A stretch of DNA of 8,464 nucleotides from NCBI GenBank assembly GCA_016935595.1, contig JAFGQQ010000003.1:1-8464 (forward strand). Reading direction: 5' to 3'. This stretch comes from Bacteroidales bacterium (GTDB lineage Bacteria; Bacteroidota; Bacteroidia; Bacteroidales; UBA10428). The notes below the pieces were generated by a model. It saw nothing but the letters and a program-made list of their open reading frames with translations. It did not search any database and had not been told where the DNA came from. Below, in pieces: positions 6,610 to 8,464 of this stretch (the first letter of the stretch is position 1; each line of letters opens with the position of its first letter). A program made the translations under genes and the position numbers.

Positions 6610-8166
6610 ATGAAAAAAACAGTTAAAGTAAATATTAAAGAAAGCATCTTTCAAATTGATGAAGATGGCTATGAAATATTAAAAAAATACCTTGATAAAA
6701 TCACCGACCATTTTAAAAGCCAAGAAGGCGGACAAGATATTATTGATGACATAGAATCGAGAATTGCAGAATTATTTAAAGACCGCATCAATGAAAATAA
6801 ACAAGTGATAAACAAAAATGATGTTGAAAAAGTAATAAACATAATGGGTACACCCGAAGAAATAATAAATGAAGAATCGTACAGCCATGATAATAATTCG
6901 TTTTATGAAAAACATAACCGGAGATTATATCGGGATCCTGAAAGAGCTATACTCGGAGGTATTTGCAGTGGATTGGCCAACTATTTTAATGTAGATATTT
7001 TATGGATAAGGTTATTCTTTATTATTCTATTTTTCATAAACGGACTAGGACTTCTTTTATACATAATATTATGGGTTGTTGTTCCTGCAGCTCTAACTAC
7101 TTCCCAACGATTAGAAATGAAAGGTGAGAAAGTTACAATCTCGAATATTGAGAGAACAATTAAAGAAGAGTATGAAAATGTAAAGGATAATATAAAAAAA
7201 TACAAAAATTCAAGAAGTTATAATACCATTGGCCAGTTCTTTGAAGAGATAGGACGCTTAATAGGTAATCTAATTATACTTATCTTTAAAATAATTTTAG
7301 GAATTATTGGAATATCATTAATTATTGGAGGTTTATCAATTCTCATTGGTTTTATTTCTTTATTTATCTTTAAAATATCAATTTTCCCATTTATTTTTCA
7401 TGATTTAGGGGAATTATATATATCGGATATATTAAATAAATTCATTGATCCATCTAATCTCTCATTATTCTTAATTGCTTTGTTTTTTACAATTACACTT
7501 CCAATATTTTCCTTAATATATGGCATAATAAAACTCGTTTTTCAATTTAAAAGTAATGATAAAATTATTGGCACAACAATTTTTGTACTATGGATATTAA
7601 GCGCCTGTATTTTAGTTTCCATGTTATTTATAGAAGGGAAAAACTTTAAAACGCATAAAGCCACATATCATACAGAATTAATAAAAAACTCTAATATGGA
7701 AATATTGTTTTTAGAAGTGAAAAGGAAACCTGATTACAATAAAAAAATTATATGGCACGATGATTATAAAATTTTATATAATGAAAACGAAAATAATATT
7801 TATGGAAAACCCATAATAGATATTGAAAAATGTGAAGGTAACAATTTCGAAATTGTATTAAAGAAAAAAGCGTTTGGCGAAAACTCTCAAGATGCTAAAA
7901 CAAATGCAAACAATATAATATATGCATGGAATCAAACTGATTCTTTAATTCAATTCGATCCGTACTTTACTATTCCAGAAGATGAAAAATGGAGATTTCC
8001 TACTCTTAAAATTATTATTAAAATGCCTGAAGGAAAAACAGTCTATTTATCAGAATCATTAGAAGAATATTTAGATGATGTTGATAACATGACCAATACA
8101 TGGGAGGAAGATATGGTCAGTAAGAAATGGATTATGACCAAAGAGGGATTAAAAATGTTGTATTAA
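6610..8166 (+). CDS. Long PspC-domain multi-pass membrane protein with C-terminal soluble domain
   Basis: A 518-residue protein whose first 195 residues parallel the short PspC protein upstream: N-terminal helical domain with QIDEDGYEILKKYL (15-28) and DIESRIAELFKDRI (47-60), then RRLYRDPERAILGGICSGLANYF (104-126), a hydrophobic segment (129-158) and ISNIERTIKEEYENVKDN (177-194). Unlike the short copy it continues with an amphipathic linker, more hydrophobic segments (about 217-256, 285-310 and 321-341) and a soluble, partly beta-rich C-terminal domain (342-518) containing FPTLKIIIKMPEGKTVYL (463-480), reminiscent of the adhesin-like domains attached to Bacteroidota PspC proteins. There is no signal peptide. 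The N-terminus is probably cytoplasmic and the C-terminal domain possibly periplasmic, which is inferred. The gene starts 4 bp after padR and is followed by a 42-codon gene 18 bp downstream. A role in sensing or buffering envelope stress is likely but not demonstrated. Confidence 0.88.
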   Translation: MKKTVKVNIKESIFQIDEDGYEILKKYLDKITDHFKSQEGGQDIIDDIESRIAELFKDRINENKQVINKNDVEKVINIMGTPEEIINEESYSHDNNSFYEKHNRRLYRDPERAILGGICSGLANYFNVDILWIRLFFIILFFINGLGLLLYIILWVVVPAALTTSQRLEMKGEKVTISNIERTIKEEYENVKDNIKKYKNSRSYNTIGQFFEEIGRLIGNLIILIFKIILGIIGISLIIGGLSILIGFISLFIFKISIFPFIFHDLGELYISDILNKFIDPSNLSLFLIALFFTITLPIFSLIYGIIKLVFQFKSNDKIIGTTIFVLWILSACILVSMLFIEGKNFKTHKATYHTELIKNSNMEILFLEVKRKPDYNKKIIWHDDYKILYNENENNIYGKPIIDIEKCEGNNFEIVLKKKAFGENSQDAKTNANNIIYAWNQTDSLIQFDPYFTIPEDEKWRFPTLKIIIKMPEGKTVYLSESLEEYLDDVDNMTNTWEEDMVSKKWIMTKEGLKMLY

Positions 8167-8184
8167 ATTATATAAAACTATATT

Positions 8185-8313
8185 ATGCTAACAACGATAA
8201 CAATTATACTAGCATTAACCATTTTGTACTTTTCAAAAAAAATAAGATTTAAAATATCGTTATTTTTTATAAAAGTTGAACGTTATTTTCAAAATCATTT
8301 TAAAAAAAACTAA
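8185..8313 (+). CDS. Small single-pass basic membrane protein (42 aa), hypothetical
   Basis: ATG at 8185 opens a 42-codon frame ending TAA at 8311-8313. The peptide has a hydrophobic segment at residues 2-16 (LTTITIILALTILYF), then a strongly basic tail with KKIRFK (18-23) and further Lys/Arg to the end FKKN, of about 26 residues, giving a single-span protein with the tail probably in the cytoplasm. It begins only 18 bp after the long PspC gene, on the same strand, with no terminator or promoter between, so it would be the last cistron of the PspC-PadR operon. I recognise no family. In shape (N-terminal anchor, charged tail) it recalls PspB of the enterobacterial Psp system, but no homology can be claimed. 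An AT-rich intercistronic tail that is open by chance is the alternative. Confidence 0.5.
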   Translation: MLTTITIILALTILYFSKKIRFKISLFFIKVERYFQNHFKKN

Positions 8314-8341
8314 GGCGTACAAATAAAATCTCCCAGGCAAC

Positions 8342-8370
8342 TTGCTTAAACAATATTTTTATTAATTTTG
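8342..8370 (+). promoter_or_regulatory. Promoter of the tRNA-Gln gene
   Basis: TTG (8342-8344), an 18-bp spacer and TAATTTTG (8363-8370) match the Bacteroidota consensus. The mature tRNA 5' end is 19 bp past the -7 element, leaving a short 5' leader for RNase P. I see no hairpin plus T-run terminator between the small gene and this promoter. Confidence 0.6.
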
Positions 8371-8389
8371 CACAGTTTTTAAAAATTAT

Positions 8390-8462
8390 TGACCCATGGT
8401 GTAACTGGCAACACGTCTGATTTTGGTTCAGAAGAGTCCAGGTTCGAGCCCTGGTGGGTCAA
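8390..8462 (+). tRNA. tRNA-Gln, anticodon UUG
   Basis: A full cloverleaf can be drawn by eye. The acceptor stem TGACCCA (8390-8396) pairs perfectly with TGGGTCA (8455-8461), including the U1-A72 pair typical of tRNA-Gln. The D stem is GTG/CAC (8399-8401 with 8412-8414). The anticodon stem TCTGA/TCAGA (8416-8420 with 8428-8432) holds loop TTTTGGT with anticodon TTG at 8423-8425. The T stem CCAGG/CCTGG (8438-8442 with 8450-8454) holds loop TTCGAGC. The discriminator base is A8462. The next bases are CA, so the CCA end is not encoded and must be added after transcription. The window ends two bases later. Confidence 0.95.
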
Positions 8463-8464
8463 CA

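Noticed and set aside
6981..7205. 74-residue minus-strand frame opposite the long PspC gene
   Set aside because: Antisense shadow of the PspC domain, without any start signal or family motif.
8314..8389. Terminator between the small membrane protein gene and tRNA-Gln
   Set aside because: Only a tiny GCAA-C-TTGC dyad near 8336-8344 is visible, too short to form a hairpin, with no T-run directly after it.
8390..8464. tRNA-Gln as an integration site of a mobile element
   Set aside because: No integrase gene or repeat of the tRNA 3' end is present in the window, and the sequence beyond the tRNA is not available.

Overview
The window looks like chromosomal DNA from a low-GC member of the Bacteroidota. 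Four observations support this: a PorZ-type component of the type IX secretion system (a Bacteroidota-specific machine), several matches to the Bacteroidota promoter pattern TTG-N18-23-TAnnTTTG, start codons without Shine-Dalgarno sequences, and PspC-domain proteins with the N-terminal extension typical of this phylum. I cannot place it to genus.

Layout, left to right. (1) On the minus strand is the 5' part of porZ, cut by the window edge, then a 211-bp gap with a perfect 21-bp inverted repeat, then rdgB, the house-cleaning NTP pyrophosphatase. (2) On the plus strand are two tandem double-domain universal stress proteins, followed by a type II branched-chain aminotransferase (ilvE). A good promoter precedes the first gene and the spacing allows a three-gene unit. 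(3) On the minus strand, tail to tail with ilvE and only 4 bp away, is a DUF2797 protein with a Cys-rich N-terminal zinc-ribbon-like region and a central segment resembling the GIY-YIG fold. (4) On the plus strand is a compact operon: a short PspC-domain membrane protein, a PadR-family repressor, a long PspC-domain membrane protein, and an unlisted 42-residue single-TM basic peptide. (5) At the right edge is a tRNA-Gln(UUG) gene with its own promoter.

The most interesting part is region 4. Its promoter carries three copies of a half-site TAC[T/C]ATG[T/C]. Two form an imperfect dyad over the -33 element and one lies inverted just past the -7 element, which is what an autoregulatory PadR operator would look like. 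The operon reads as a Bacteroidota envelope-stress module analogous to, but differently built from, the proteobacterial Psp system. The small peptide at its end is the least described part. The remaining genes are ordinary housekeeping or stress genes. I see no phage, insertion sequence, CRISPR array or defence island.
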